64,000 nucleotides of DNA from CBDCMJ01 sp965218875 (GTDB lineage: Bacteria > Chloroflexota > Dehalococcoidia > Lucifugimonadales > UBA3495), in the NCBI GenBank assembly GCA_965218875.1, contig OZ244707.1:2356001-2420000 (forward strand). Reading direction: 5' to 3'. The notes beneath the pieces were generated by a model. The model made no database searches. It saw only the letters and a list, made by a program, of their open reading frames with translations, and was not told where the DNA came from. Positions 1 through 8,713 of the stretch are shown here, piece after piece; within the stretch, counting starts at the first letter, position 1, and each line of letters opens with the position of its first letter. The position numbers and the translations under genes were made by a program.

Positions 1-1
1 T

Positions 2-367
2 TCCTCGGACGGCGCCCTGAAGGCTCGGGCCGGCGGGGCCGACTTTGTTCTGGTGGGCGCCATGTACCCGACCCGCTCCCACCCTGAGGCCTTGCCTGCC
101 GGTCCCGGCCTGATGCGCAGCATAGCCGGGCTGCCGGAAGTCCGGGCGTCGGCCCTGCCCCTCATCGGCATCGGAGGCATTACGGCGGCCAACGTCGGAG
201 AGGTCATCCGGGCCGGCGCCGCGGGCGTGGCCGTTATCAGCAGCATCCTGGCGTCCCCGGACCCCAAGGGCGAGGCCCGGAAGCTAAGAGAGGCTATGGC
301 CGAGGCCTGGGAGCACCCAAGGCCCGCGCTGAGCGGGGAAGCCGCTGGGGGATTGGCCGCAAGATGA
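2..367 (+). CDS. thiE: Thiamine-phosphate synthase, C-terminal part (truncated by window edge)
   Basis: ThiE joins the thiazole phosphate and the pyrimidine pyrophosphate moieties to make thiamine phosphate in the cytosol. The frame is open from the first bases, so the N-terminal half lies outside the window and about 121 residues are visible. What remains is the C-terminal half of the TIM barrel. It contains the GADFVLVG strand, the family's pT-x-S/H loop (YPTRSHPEAL) and the glycine-rich phosphate-binding loop LIGIGGITAANV, followed by the G-A-G-V-A-V-I-S strand and a terminal helix. The stop overlaps the thiS start as ATGA, so the two genes are translationally coupled. Family assignment is firm. 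Confidence 0.9.
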   Translation, partial: SSDGALKARAGGADFVLVGAMYPTRSHPEALPAGPGLMRSIAGLPEVRASALPLIGIGGITAANVGEVIRAGAAGVAVISSILASPDPKGEARKLREAMAEAWEHPRPALSGEAAGGLAAR

Positions 368-567
368 TAAGTCTCATGGTAAACGGCAAACCAAGGACCC
401 TGGAGGCCGGGGTGGACCTGGCAAGCTATCTATCCTCCTTTGGTCTAGACCTCGAGTTCATCGCGGTCGGTTACAACGGGGAGGTCCTTGCCAGGGAGGA
501 ACTTCCCGTCGTGCGGCTGCGGGACGGCGACGTGCTGGAGATCGTGAAACCGGTGGGGGGAGGCTAG
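364..567 (+). CDS. thiS: ThiS sulfur carrier protein
   Basis: A 67-residue beta-grasp protein that carries sulfur as a C-terminal thiocarboxylate for thiazole synthesis in the thiamine pathway. It begins MISLMVNGKPRTLE, the usual ThiS opening, and ends in the diagnostic di-glycine tail (KPVGGG) that is adenylated and thiolated. Length matches the family. The ATG overlaps the thiE stop by four bases. No thiG or thiF is visible, so those steps must be encoded upstream of the window or elsewhere. Confidence 0.93.
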   Translation: MISLMVNGKPRTLEAGVDLASYLSSFGLDLEFIAVGYNGEVLAREELPVVRLRDGDVLEIVKPVGGG

Positions 568-570
568 GAC

Positions 571-1308
571 GTGGAGCAGCTCATCGTCCATGCTACCGGG
601 GTCGAAAAGACCTACGACACCGGCGCGGTGAAAGTCCACGCCCTCCGGGGGGTGGACCTGGCGGTAAAGCGCGGCGAGATAGTCGCCATCATGGGGCCCA
701 GCGGATGCGGCAAGACCACCTTGCTCAATTGCCTTTCCGGCCTCGACGACATCGACTCCGGCCAGGTTTTAGTGGAGGGCCAGGTGGTCCACGACCTCCC
801 CGACGATGATCGCAGCGACTACCGCGCCCGCCGCATGGGCTTCGTGTTCCAGCTTTACAACCTGCTCCCCGTCCTCAGCGCCGTCGAAAACGTGGAGATG
901 CCCCTGCTGGTTTCCGGCGTCAAACCCGCGGAGGCGCGGCGCAAGTCCCTGGGCATGCTGGACCTGGTGGGTCTGTCCGAGCGGTCCAGCCACCTTCCTG
1001 CCGAGCTCTCCGGCGGCCAGCGGCAGCGGGTCACCATCGCCCGGGCGCTGGTCAACCAGCCCTCCATAGTGTGGGCCGATGAACCCACGGGAGACCTGGA
1101 TAGCGAGACCGCCGGCGACATCATCGACCTGATGTGCGGGCTGAACCGGACCAACGGCCAGACCTTCGTGGTCGTAACCCACGCGGAAGACGTGGGCGCC
1201 CGCGCTCACCGCATAGTGCGCATGAGGGATGGGCACGTTGTGGACGATGGGTCCGGGCCGGCCGATTCCACCGCCGCGGGAGGCTTCCTCCCAATGCCCG
1301 AAGAGTAG
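571..1308 (+). CDS. ABC transporter ATP-binding protein (LolD/MacB type)
   Basis: A 245-residue cytosolic ATPase of the family that pairs with FtsX-type permeases. Motifs in order are Walker A GPSGCGKTT near residue 41, the Q-loop FVFQLYNLL near 91, the signature LSGGQRQR near 147, Walker B WADEPTGDLDS near 168 and the switch histidine VVTHAED near 203. The GTG start lies three bases after the thiS stop, so it may be co-transcribed with the thiamine genes. The FtsX-type permease gene follows directly, which makes the two a likely complex. The substrate cannot be read from the sequence; relatives act in lipoprotein release, peptide or macrolide export, or mechanotransmission without transport. 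Confidence 0.92.
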   Translation: MEQLIVHATGVEKTYDTGAVKVHALRGVDLAVKRGEIVAIMGPSGCGKTTLLNCLSGLDDIDSGQVLVEGQVVHDLPDDDRSDYRARRMGFVFQLYNLLPVLSAVENVEMPLLVSGVKPAEARRKSLGMLDLVGLSERSSHLPAELSGGQRQRVTIARALVNQPSIVWADEPTGDLDSETAGDIIDLMCGLNRTNGQTFVVVTHAEDVGARAHRIVRMRDGHVVDDGSGPADSTAAGGFLPMPEE

Positions 1309-1343
1309 GCCGCAGCGCCTTGGAAGAAATCTTCGGTCTCCCC

Positions 1344-4300
1344 ATGCAGTCGGTCATGGTGGCCCTGCTGGTCATCCTCCTCCCGGCCCTGGCGCTGATA
1401 GTGCTGATGGCCTGGCGCAACCGGGTGATGCTGAAGCTCGGCCTGCGCAACATACCCCGCAGGAAGACCCAAACCGCCCTCATCGTCGTGGGCATCATGG
1501 TCAGCACTCTGATCATGGCGGCGGCCTTCGGCACGGGCGACACCATCAGCTATTCCATACGCAGCGAAGCCGCCAAGTCCCTCGGCGCCATTGACGAGAT
1601 CATCGTATCTGCTTCCGCCGCCGCCGCCGACAACTTCGGCGGTCCCTCTTACATGCCCTACGAGAGATTCTTGGAAATCCGGGACCAAGTCGCCGGATGG
1701 GACGAGATCGACGGGATATCCTCCGGCATTGGCGAGTGGGCGCCCGGAACGAATACCCGCACTTCCCTCCGGGAGGGACGGCTGCGGATAGTCGGTGTCG
1801 ACGCGGGCTTCCTGGAAGGCTTCTCCTCCCTGAGGCTCACCTCCGGGAGCCCGGTGGACCTGAAGGCCTTGGCCGCAGGTGAGGCCTTTCTCAACGACGA
1901 GGCTGCCGATGAGCTTGACGCTGTTCCCGGCGACGAAATCAGCTTGGTCTTGTATGGGGGAAAACTGTCGCTGCGGGTCGCCGGAATAGTGCAGAAGGGC
2001 GGCCTTTCGGGACCGGACCCGGCGTTGGTGCTGCCGTTGGACCGGGCCCAGGCCCTGCTGGGCCGTCAAGGGCAGATCAATTCCATAGCCGTGTCCAACC
2101 GGGGCGGCGTGGTTTCCGGTGCGGGGCTCAGCGACGAGGTTACCGGCCGGCTGCGGACCCTCTTCGCCAACCGCGAGGTGGCGGCCCAACTGAAAGAAGT
2201 GCTGGGCCGGGACCCGGTACTGCAAAGGCTGGAGGCCCGGGAGTCCGGGCTGGACGGTGGGCTGAAGCCGGACATTTCGGCGCTCCGCGCCGAGCTTGGA
2301 CGCGACGGCGTCAGCGACCGGCTTGTCAGCCTGCTGGCCGACGAGGAGGTCTCGCAAGAGATATTGGACGCCCTGGAAACCGGGGGTCTGCGGGAGGAAG
2401 AACGGCTGGCCGTAACCCTCTTCTCCGGCCTGGGCGACCTGAGCGTGATAGACATAAAGCGGCAGGTGTTGGAGCTGGCGGACGAGGTGGGCAGCAGCGT
2501 GACCAGCTTCTTCGTGATCATGGGTCTGTTTTCCATCATGGTGGGTGTGCTGCTGATTTTCTTGATCTTCGTGATGCTGGCCGCAGCCCGCCGCACCGAG
2601 ATGGGCATGGCCCGGGCCATCGGCGCCAGGCGGAGTCATCTGGTGCAAATGTTCGTCTTCGAGGGAACCGCCTACGCGGTCTTGGCCAGCGCCGTCGGCG
2701 TGGTCCTTGGCCTCGCGGCCAGTGCGGTGATCGTGGTCATCGCCAACCGTATTTTCGCCGGCGGAGGCGGCGCGGCCGAGGACTTCCAGCTGACCCGGCA
2801 CTTCGAGGTCCGCAGCGCCGTCGTGGCTTACTGCCTCGGCATGGTGATCACCCTGGCGACGGTGGCCTTCTCCGCCTACCGGGTTAGCCGGATGAACATC
2901 GTTGCAGCCGTGCGAGACCTGCCGGCCCCGGAGACCGCCGCTGAGGTGGAATGGCGACAGGTCCTGGTGGCCCCCTTGGCGGCTTGCCGGCGCTCCGGCC
3001 GCCTGTACTGGCGCGCTCTTGTGGCCCTGAGTTCCCTGCGGCCTGACCTGGCAGTGGCCTACGGCGTGCAGGGCACGTGGAACTTTCTCACCGTGCCGCC
3101 GGTCTTGTTTGGGACCCTGCTGCGGGCCATATGGCACGTAGTTTGGCGCCACTTCCGCCACGGCTGGCTGGCCTTGGTGTTAGGCATTGTCATCACCTGG
3201 GCCGGCATGGCGGGCAACGAGGCGGCATACTTCAGGATCGGTGTCTCACTATTGATCATCGGTCTCGGACTGACCATGCGCTCCGCCTTGGACCTGCGCT
3301 CCCTGCTGCGGCCGGAAACCCGCAGCCGGCTGGCCTACACGTTCATCGGCCTGTTGATGCTGGCCTTCTGGGTAGTCCCTTTCAGCGCCCTGCGGGCCGT
3401 GGCCGGAGAGTTGGAAGGCGGCATCGAAATGTTCTTCATTTCCGGCATCGCCATGGTGGCGGCCGCGGTCTGGACGGTGATGCACAACGCCGACCTGCTC
3501 CTGGGGTTCCTTACCTTCGTGAGCCGCCCGGTGGGCCGCCTGCGCCCCATCCTGGTGACCGCGGTGGCTTACCCCATGAACGCCAAATTCCGCACCGGCC
3601 TGACCCTGGCCATGTTCGCCCTGGTGATCTTCACCCTCATCGTGATGTCCATTCTCACCGGGGCCTTCAGCGCCGCCACCAACGACGTGGATACGGTGGC
3701 GGCCGGCTGGGACATCCAGGGGCAGGTCAATTTCAACACGCCCATATCCGACATGCACCGTGCGGTCGAAGACCATCCCGACCTGAGTATGGACCAGTTC
3801 GACGCCATCGGCGGGTACACCATCATACCAAGCGTGGGGGCCCGGCAAGTAGGGGCGGAAAACCAACGCTGGCGCGGCTACGTCCTTAGGGCGGCCGACG
3901 AGGACTTTCTATATGCCACCGAGGGCAAGCTGAAGCTGGTGGCCGATGGCTACGGCGACACCGACCAACAAGTGTGGCGGGCGATGATAGACAATCCGCA
4001 ACTGGCTATCGTCGACGCGTTGGTTGTGCCCAGCAGAGGCAGATTCGGTGAGGATGAGGTTCCCTTCAAGATGGAGTCGCCCTTCTACGAAGACGACCGG
4101 ATGGACCCCGTCGACGTGGAAATCCGGGAGCCCCGCACCGGCGCGGTGCTCCGCTTCACCGTGATCGCCGTTCTCGACAGGGCGGTTGACGCCTTCGGCG
4201 GCATCGACGTAGGCATGTTCGTGTCCAAGGGAGCGCTGGACGCGGTGGTGCCCTTCGACATACCCACCACCACCTACCGTTTCCGGGCCGCCCCGGGAGT

Positions 4301-4808
4301 GTGGGTTGCCGGGTTGTCCCGGGACGTGGAGGCTGCCTTTGGGGACCACGGCATGGAGACCGACGTGCTGGCGGAGTTGGTGGCCGAGGAGGCCGCCGCG
4401 AACCGGGCTTTCAACTATCTGTTCACCGCTTTCATGGGCCTGGGCCTGCTGGTGGGCATCGCCGCCTTGGGGGTGGTCAGCCTGAGAGCGGTGGTGGAGC
4501 GCCGGCAGCAGATAGCGGTCCAGCGAGCCATCGGCTACCGCAGGCGCATGGTGCGGTGGAGCTTCCTGCTGGAGTCCTCTTTCGTGGTGCTGCTGGGCGT
4601 GGCTATCGGAGTGGGCCTGGGCACGGTGATCTCCTATAACATCGTCAACGACATCAGGGACAACGTGGAATCGGTGGAGTTCACCTTCCCCTGGCTGCAA
4701 ATCACGATAATTGTCGCCGTGGCCTACCTGTTCTCCGTGGCCACCACCTACCTGCCCGCGCACCAGGCGTCCAACGTGTACCCCGCCGAGGCGCTCCGCT
4801 ACGAGTAG
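1344..4808 (+). CDS. Large FtsX-family ABC permease with two FtsX domains
   Basis: A membrane protein of about 1154 residues. An N-terminal hydrophobic segment (residues 3-22) is followed by a second near 45-63 and a long extracytoplasmic region. The first FtsX domain spans residues ~383-510 and carries the family hallmark R-x-E-M-G-M-A-R-A-I-G-A. A central cluster of four or more hydrophobic helices follows, then a second extracytoplasmic region and a second FtsX domain near residues 1025-1150 with RRQQIAVQRAIGYRR. Two FtsX domains in one chain let a single polypeptide form the whole permease. The frame stays open upstream into the ATPase gene. I chose ATG 1344 because translation before 1308 would overlap the ATPase; TTG 1320 is an alternative. 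Confidence 0.88.
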   Translation: MQSVMVALLVILLPALALIVLMAWRNRVMLKLGLRNIPRRKTQTALIVVGIMVSTLIMAAAFGTGDTISYSIRSEAAKSLGAIDEIIVSASAAAADNFGGPSYMPYERFLEIRDQVAGWDEIDGISSGIGEWAPGTNTRTSLREGRLRIVGVDAGFLEGFSSLRLTSGSPVDLKALAAGEAFLNDEAADELDAVPGDEISLVLYGGKLSLRVAGIVQKGGLSGPDPALVLPLDRAQALLGRQGQINSIAVSNRGGVVSGAGLSDEVTGRLRTLFANREVAAQLKEVLGRDPVLQRLEARESGLDGGLKPDISALRAELGRDGVSDRLVSLLADEEVSQEILDALETGGLREEERLAVTLFSGLGDLSVIDIKRQVLELADEVGSSVTSFFVIMGLFSIMVGVLLIFLIFVMLAAARRTEMGMARAIGARRSHLVQMFVFEGTAYAVLASAVGVVLGLAASAVIVVIANRIFAGGGGAAEDFQLTRHFEVRSAVVAYCLGMVITLATVAFSAYRVSRMNIVAAVRDLPAPETAAEVEWRQVLVAPLAACRRSGRLYWRALVALSSLRPDLAVAYGVQGTWNFLTVPPVLFGTLLRAIWHVVWRHFRHGWLALVLGIVITWAGMAGNEAAYFRIGVSLLIIGLGLTMRSALDLRSLLRPETRSRLAYTFIGLLMLAFWVVPFSALRAVAGELEGGIEMFFISGIAMVAAAVWTVMHNADLLLGFLTFVSRPVGRLRPILVTAVAYPMNAKFRTGLTLAMFALVIFTLIVMSILTGAFSAATNDVDTVAAGWDIQGQVNFNTPISDMHRAVEDHPDLSMDQFDAIGGYTIIPSVGARQVGAENQRWRGYVLRAADEDFLYATEGKLKLVADGYGDTDQQVWRAMIDNPQLAIVDALVVPSRGRFGEDEVPFKMESPFYEDDRMDPVDVEIREPRTGAVLRFTVIAVLDRAVDAFGGIDVGMFVSKGALDAVVPFDIPTTTYRFRAAPGVWVAGLSRDVEAAFGDHGMETDVLAELVAEEAAANRAFNYLFTAFMGLGLLVGIAALGVVSLRAVVERRQQIAVQRAIGYRRRMVRWSFLLESSFVVLLGVAIGVGLGTVISYNIVNDIRDNVESVEFTFPWLQITIIVAVAYLFSVATTYLPAHQASNVYPAEALRYE

Positions 4809-4842
4809 CGGCAGCCCTGGGGAGGGCGGCGGTGCGGACGGC

Positions 4843-5811
4843 TCACTGGGGGGTTAGGATGACCTTGCCCCGGGAGCCCCTGGCTGCCAGGTGCCGGTGG
4901 GCGTCGGCCACCTGGGACATGGGCCTCACCTGGTCGACCACCAGCCTGATCTCTCCTCGGGAAATCATGGGGAACATCTCGTCCATGGCCGACTTGTGGT
5001 CCAGGCTGCCCAGGGGAGAGCGGCCCATGCTGAATCCCACCACGGTCCGGTTGGTTGGGAAAATGTCGGCCGCCTCCAAAGACGCGGGGGTCCCCGAGGC
5101 GTTGCCGTAGGTTAGGAGCCGGCCGTAGGACGCAACGCAACGCACGCTCTTTTCCAGCACCGGGCCTCCGACGCACTCCAGGACCAACTCCACTCCCCGG
5201 CCGGCGGTCTGCTCGGAGACCTCAGCTTCGAAATCGTGGGTAGTGTAGTTGATGGTCACGTCGGCTCCCAGGGAACGGGCTAGGTCCAACTTGTCCTGGG
5301 TGGAAGCGGTGGCGATGACCCTCGCTCCCCAGGCCTTGGCCATCTGGACCGCCACCGTCCCCACGCCGGACGCGGCCGCCTGGACCAGCACGGTGTCGCC
5401 AACCTGCAGATGGCCCCTGGTCTTGAGGAGATGGTAAGAGGTCAAGAAGACAATAGGCATTCCCCCGGCCTGGACGGGGTCCAAGGACTCCGGGTAGGGA
5501 AACACGAAGTTCCCGTTTACCGCCACGTACTCCGCCTGGCCGCCGGGCCCCATGGCCATCACCCGCTGGCCCACCGTGATGCCGGTGACTTCGTCTCCCA
5601 CCTCCACCACGCTGCCCGCCGCTTCCAGCCCCAAGGCCGAAGGCAGGTCGGGGCCGGGGTAGCCGCCGCTGCGCCGCATCAGGTCGGCGTAGTTGACCCC
5701 GGCCGACTCCACTTTAATCAACACCTGCTGGGGACGGGGCGTGGGATCGGGCGCGTCCTCCCATTGCAGAACGTCTACGTCACCGAACTCGTGAATTCTG
5801 ACGGCTTTCAT
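4843..5811 (-). CDS. Quinone oxidoreductase-like medium-chain dehydrogenase/reductase
   Basis: A 322-residue cytosolic NAD(P)H-dependent oxidoreductase of the zeta-crystallin/QOR branch of the MDR superfamily. The N-terminal catalytic domain has the GVNYADLMRRSGGYP signature typical of QOR and lacks the cysteine/histidine zinc ligands of alcohol dehydrogenases. The Rossmann nucleotide-binding segment AAASGVGTVAVQMAKAWGA lies near residues 150-168. Length is normal for the family. The stop is convergent with the FtsX gene 34 bases away. The electron acceptor is unknown; quinones or alpha,beta-unsaturated carbonyls are the usual substrates. Confidence 0.87.
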   Translation of the reverse strand: MKAVRIHEFGDVDVLQWEDAPDPTPRPQQVLIKVESAGVNYADLMRRSGGYPGPDLPSALGLEAAGSVVEVGDEVTGITVGQRVMAMGPGGQAEYVAVNGNFVFPYPESLDPVQAGGMPIVFLTSYHLLKTRGHLQVGDTVLVQAAASGVGTVAVQMAKAWGARVIATASTQDKLDLARSLGADVTINYTTHDFEAEVSEQTAGRGVELVLECVGGPVLEKSVRCVASYGRLLTYGNASGTPASLEAADIFPTNRTVVGFSMGRSPLGSLDHKSAMDEMFPMISRGEIRLVVDQVRPMSQVADAHRHLAARGSRGKVILTPQ

Positions 5812-6048
5812 GTCTGTCCTACTGAATCATGGTCATGGTGGCCAGGCCGGCGTCGTGTCGGCACAACCGCCTGGGAACCCCTGAGTGTTGGCTTATTTGG
5901 CTTGCTCTGCGGTCCCATGTGACGGTTGGGTGTCTCGACGCGGCGCGTGGCCTTGTTGAGGATCGCAGGACCCGGACGGCCCGGCGGAGGGGCCGGAAAA
6001 CACCAACCAGGAGAATCCAACATCGAAGCAGCCGGCGATGAGCCCCGG

Positions 6049-7035
6049 TCAGCCGGGCCCTCGGAGGGCGGGCGAGTCCAAGACTTCCGGATTGACCAGC
6101 CGTATGGGTTCTCCGCCGGCGAAGGCCCGGATGTCTTCCACCACCCCGGCGTAGTACGCTCGGTAAGACTCCTCCGTAACGTATCCGTTGTGGGGCGCAA
6201 GCAAGGTGTTGTCCAGGGTGAGAAAGGGATGGCCCGCGGGCAGCGGCTCTACGTCGAAGGTATCCAACGCCGCCCCCGCGATGGTGCGTCGCTGCAGCGC
6301 GTCTATGAGCGCGGACTCGTCCACGATGGGTCCCCGGGAGATGTTGACCAGGCAGGCGGTGGGCTTCATCAGCCCCAACTCCCGCGCCCCCACCAGGCCT
6401 CGGGTGCGCTCACTGAGGCGAACGTGCACCGACATGATGTCCGACTCGCAAAACAGGGCGTCCTTGTCCACCAGAGTGGCGTGGCATTCGGCGGCGCGCT
6501 GCGCGGTCAGGTTCTGGCTCCAGGCGATGACCCGCATGTCGAAAGCGTTAGCCACCCGCGCCATCCGCGAGCCAATGTGGCCCAGCCCCAACAGCCCGAT
6601 GGTCTTGTCTTGGAGTCCCGCGCCGATTTCGGTGCCCCATTTTCCCTGCCGCGTGCGCCGGTCCTCCTCGGGTATGTGACGCAGTATACCGATGATCAAT
6701 CCCCAGGTGATCTCCGTCGGCCCTTCTCCCGCGCCGGGAGTGCCGCAGACTACTATGCCCAGGCCGGTGGCGGCCTCGACGTCGAATGAGGCATTTCTGG
6801 GGCCCGTGGTTATCAGCAGGCGCAGTTTTGGAAGTCTGGTCAACACCGAGCGGGGAAACGGGGTGCGCTCCCTCATACCCATCACCACGTCGAATTCCTC
6901 GAGGCGGGCCACCAGCGCGTCCTCGTCGGTGAGGTGGTCTTGGAAGAAGCTCACCTCGCTGCCCGCCGGAAGCAGCGTCCAGTCCGTCATGTCCTGGGCT
7001 ACCGTCTGGTAATCGTCCAGCACCGCCACCTTCAT
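6049..7035 (-). CDS. D-2-hydroxyacid dehydrogenase (NAD-binding)
   Basis: A 328-residue protein of the phosphoglycerate/formate/hydroxypyruvate dehydrogenase superfamily. It begins MKVAVLDDYQ, typical of the subgroup often annotated as D-2-hydroxyacid dehydrogenase. The NAD-binding loop GLGHIGSRMARVANAFDM is followed by the catalytic arginine in LVNISRGPIVDE, the acidic residue in DTFDVEPLP and the catalytic histidine in LLAPHNGYVT. All three catalytic positions are intact. It would interconvert a 2-keto acid and a D-2-hydroxy acid with NAD(H); the substrate is not evident. It reads in the same direction as the QOR gene, but a 237-base gap argues against tight coupling. Confidence 0.88.
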   Translation of the reverse strand: MKVAVLDDYQTVAQDMTDWTLLPAGSEVSFFQDHLTDEDALVARLEEFDVVMGMRERTPFPRSVLTRLPKLRLLITTGPRNASFDVEAATGLGIVVCGTPGAGEGPTEITWGLIIGILRHIPEEDRRTRQGKWGTEIGAGLQDKTIGLLGLGHIGSRMARVANAFDMRVIAWSQNLTAQRAAECHATLVDKDALFCESDIMSVHVRLSERTRGLVGARELGLMKPTACLVNISRGPIVDESALIDALQRRTIAGAALDTFDVEPLPAGHPFLTLDNTLLAPHNGYVTEESYRAYYAGVVEDIRAFAGGEPIRLVNPEVLDSPALRGPG

Positions 7036-7397
7036 CGGAGACTGACCTCCCGGGATTGCCTCAAGCTGGGACTGTTGTGCCTACGCTGCGCCGGAGCCTA
7101 AGCGGCGGAACGGACGCGCCAAGGCGGAGGAAGGGACGGCTACAGTTAAGCATAGGGGCAAAGAGGGGTCAAGGCGCTCACGCCCGGCAGAGCGGTTGGG
7201 GACAGAAGCATACAGCCTGACGGCCCCGGGGTCCGCGCCCGGTCCCGGGACCCTTGACGCCCCAACTTGGCCGCACTACCCTGGGTCTCGCCCAAGGTGG
7301 GACGGCGGGGCCAGTAGAATAGCCCTATCGAGTTGCCCCGTAGCTACGCATCCAACCACAGGCAACCGGGCCGGACCGCGGCGGAGGAGAACGGCGC
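7036..7397. other. Intergenic region between divergent genes
   Basis: About 360 bases between the divergent dehydrogenase and CinA-like genes. It should hold both promoters, but I see no pair of hexamers close to consensus and no convincing coding frame or stable hairpin. Confidence 0.4.
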
Positions 7398-8645
7398 ATG
7401 AACGCGGAGATAGTCGCCATCGGGTCGGAGCTGCTGTTGGGCCAGATCGTAGACACCAACTCAGCCTGGATGGCGCAGCGGCTAGCCGGCCAGGGGGTAA
7501 ATCTGTTCTACAAGACGGTGGTGGGGGACAACCCCGGCCGGATGCTGGAGATCATCTCCAACGCCATGGAACGCTCCGACGTGGTCATCACTTCCGGCGG
7601 CATCGGCCCAACCCAGGACGACCTGACCCGCGAGATAGTCGCCAGGGCGGCGGGCCGGGAATTGGTGTTGGACCCGGAGCTTCTGGCCCAGATAGAGGAG
7701 CGATTCCGGAGCCGCGGCTTCATTATGACGGACAATAATGACCGCCAGGCTTACATCCCCCGGGGCGCCATACCCGTGAAAAACCCCAACGGCACGGCGC
7801 CCTCGTTCATCGTGGAAGACCCCCGCGCCGTGGTGATCTGCTTGCCAGGAGTCCCCTTCGAGATGAGGTGGCTTTTCGACAACGAGGTGGTCCCCTACCT
7901 GCGGCGCAAGTTCGGCCTGTCCGAGTCCATATACTCCCGGGTCCTCAAGGTGGCAGACCTGGGAGAAAGCTCGGTGGACGACCTGGTGGGTCACCTCATT
8001 GCCGGGTCGCGGAACCCCACGGTGGGGGTGCTGGCCCATCCCGGACAGGTGGACGTGCGCATCACGGCCAAGGCATCCAGCCTGGAGACTGCGGACCGTC
8101 TCATCGAGCCGTTGGAGCGGGAGGCCCGGGAGCTTCTGGGGCGCCACGTGTTTGGCAGTGACGAGCAGACGATTCAGGACGTGGTGGGAGACTTGCTGCG
8201 TGCTCGAGGAAACCTGACCGTGGCCACCCACGAGGGTCTGGGCGGCGGCTTGCTGGCGCAGCACCTCCAGCAGGCCGCGGGCCCTCTGTTTCTCCAGGGT
8301 ACCGTTGGCGGCGACCCCGCGGGGCTGCGCCGCCTGCTGCGGGCCAACCCCCCCGGCACGGATGGGGATACCCTTCCTCAAGACCCGGCTGAGCTGGCCG
8401 ACCTACTGGCCGCCGCGGTAAGGACTCAAGCGGGGGCGGACTATGGCCTCGCGGTGCACGTCGTTCCCGAGGCGGGACAGGTGACGGAAAACCTGAATGC
8501 GGGGAACACCTATGTATCGGTGTGCTCCGGGGCGGGGTTCCGCCGGCGCCACTATAACTTCGCGGGAGTCGGGATGCCCGATCGCACCCGCACGTCTATA
8601 CATGCGCTGAACCTGCTGCGGGTCGCCATCCTCGACGGTAGCTAG
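7398..8645 (+). CDS. cinA: CinA-like protein with a degenerate C-terminal deamidase domain
   Basis: A 415-residue protein with the two-domain CinA layout. The N-terminal molybdopterin-binding-like (COG1058, pyrophosphatase) domain begins MNAEIVAIGSELLLGQ and has the hallmark SGGIGPTQDDLTRE near residues 65-78. The C-terminal part from about residue 255 aligns with the NMN deamidase (PncC) domain at LTVATHEGLGGGLLAQHL. The family motif there is AESCTGG, so the catalytic serine position reads glycine. The following segment keeps little of the usual pattern. The protein probably retains the N-terminal activity while the deamidase half looks inactive or repurposed. ATG 7398 follows a GGAGGAG ribosome-binding site. 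Confidence 0.85.
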   Translation: MNAEIVAIGSELLLGQIVDTNSAWMAQRLAGQGVNLFYKTVVGDNPGRMLEIISNAMERSDVVITSGGIGPTQDDLTREIVARAAGRELVLDPELLAQIEERFRSRGFIMTDNNDRQAYIPRGAIPVKNPNGTAPSFIVEDPRAVVICLPGVPFEMRWLFDNEVVPYLRRKFGLSESIYSRVLKVADLGESSVDDLVGHLIAGSRNPTVGVLAHPGQVDVRITAKASSLETADRLIEPLEREARELLGRHVFGSDEQTIQDVVGDLLRARGNLTVATHEGLGGGLLAQHLQQAAGPLFLQGTVGGDPAGLRRLLRANPPGTDGDTLPQDPAELADLLAAAVRTQAGADYGLAVHVVPEAGQVTENLNAGNTYVSVCSGAGFRRRHYNFAGVGMPDRTRTSIHALNLLRVAILDGS

Positions 8646-8713
8646 GAGCCGGGAGTGGTATCATTCCCTTTGGGAAACCGGTTCTAGCCCACCCTCGCTC
8701 AGAGAGGTGCTGC

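Noticed and set aside
1206..3161. Long antisense open frame of 651 codons
   Set aside because: It mirrors the FtsX permease codon pattern, is rich in His/Gln/Pro-type shadow sequence and has no domain; GC-rich genomes give many such frames.
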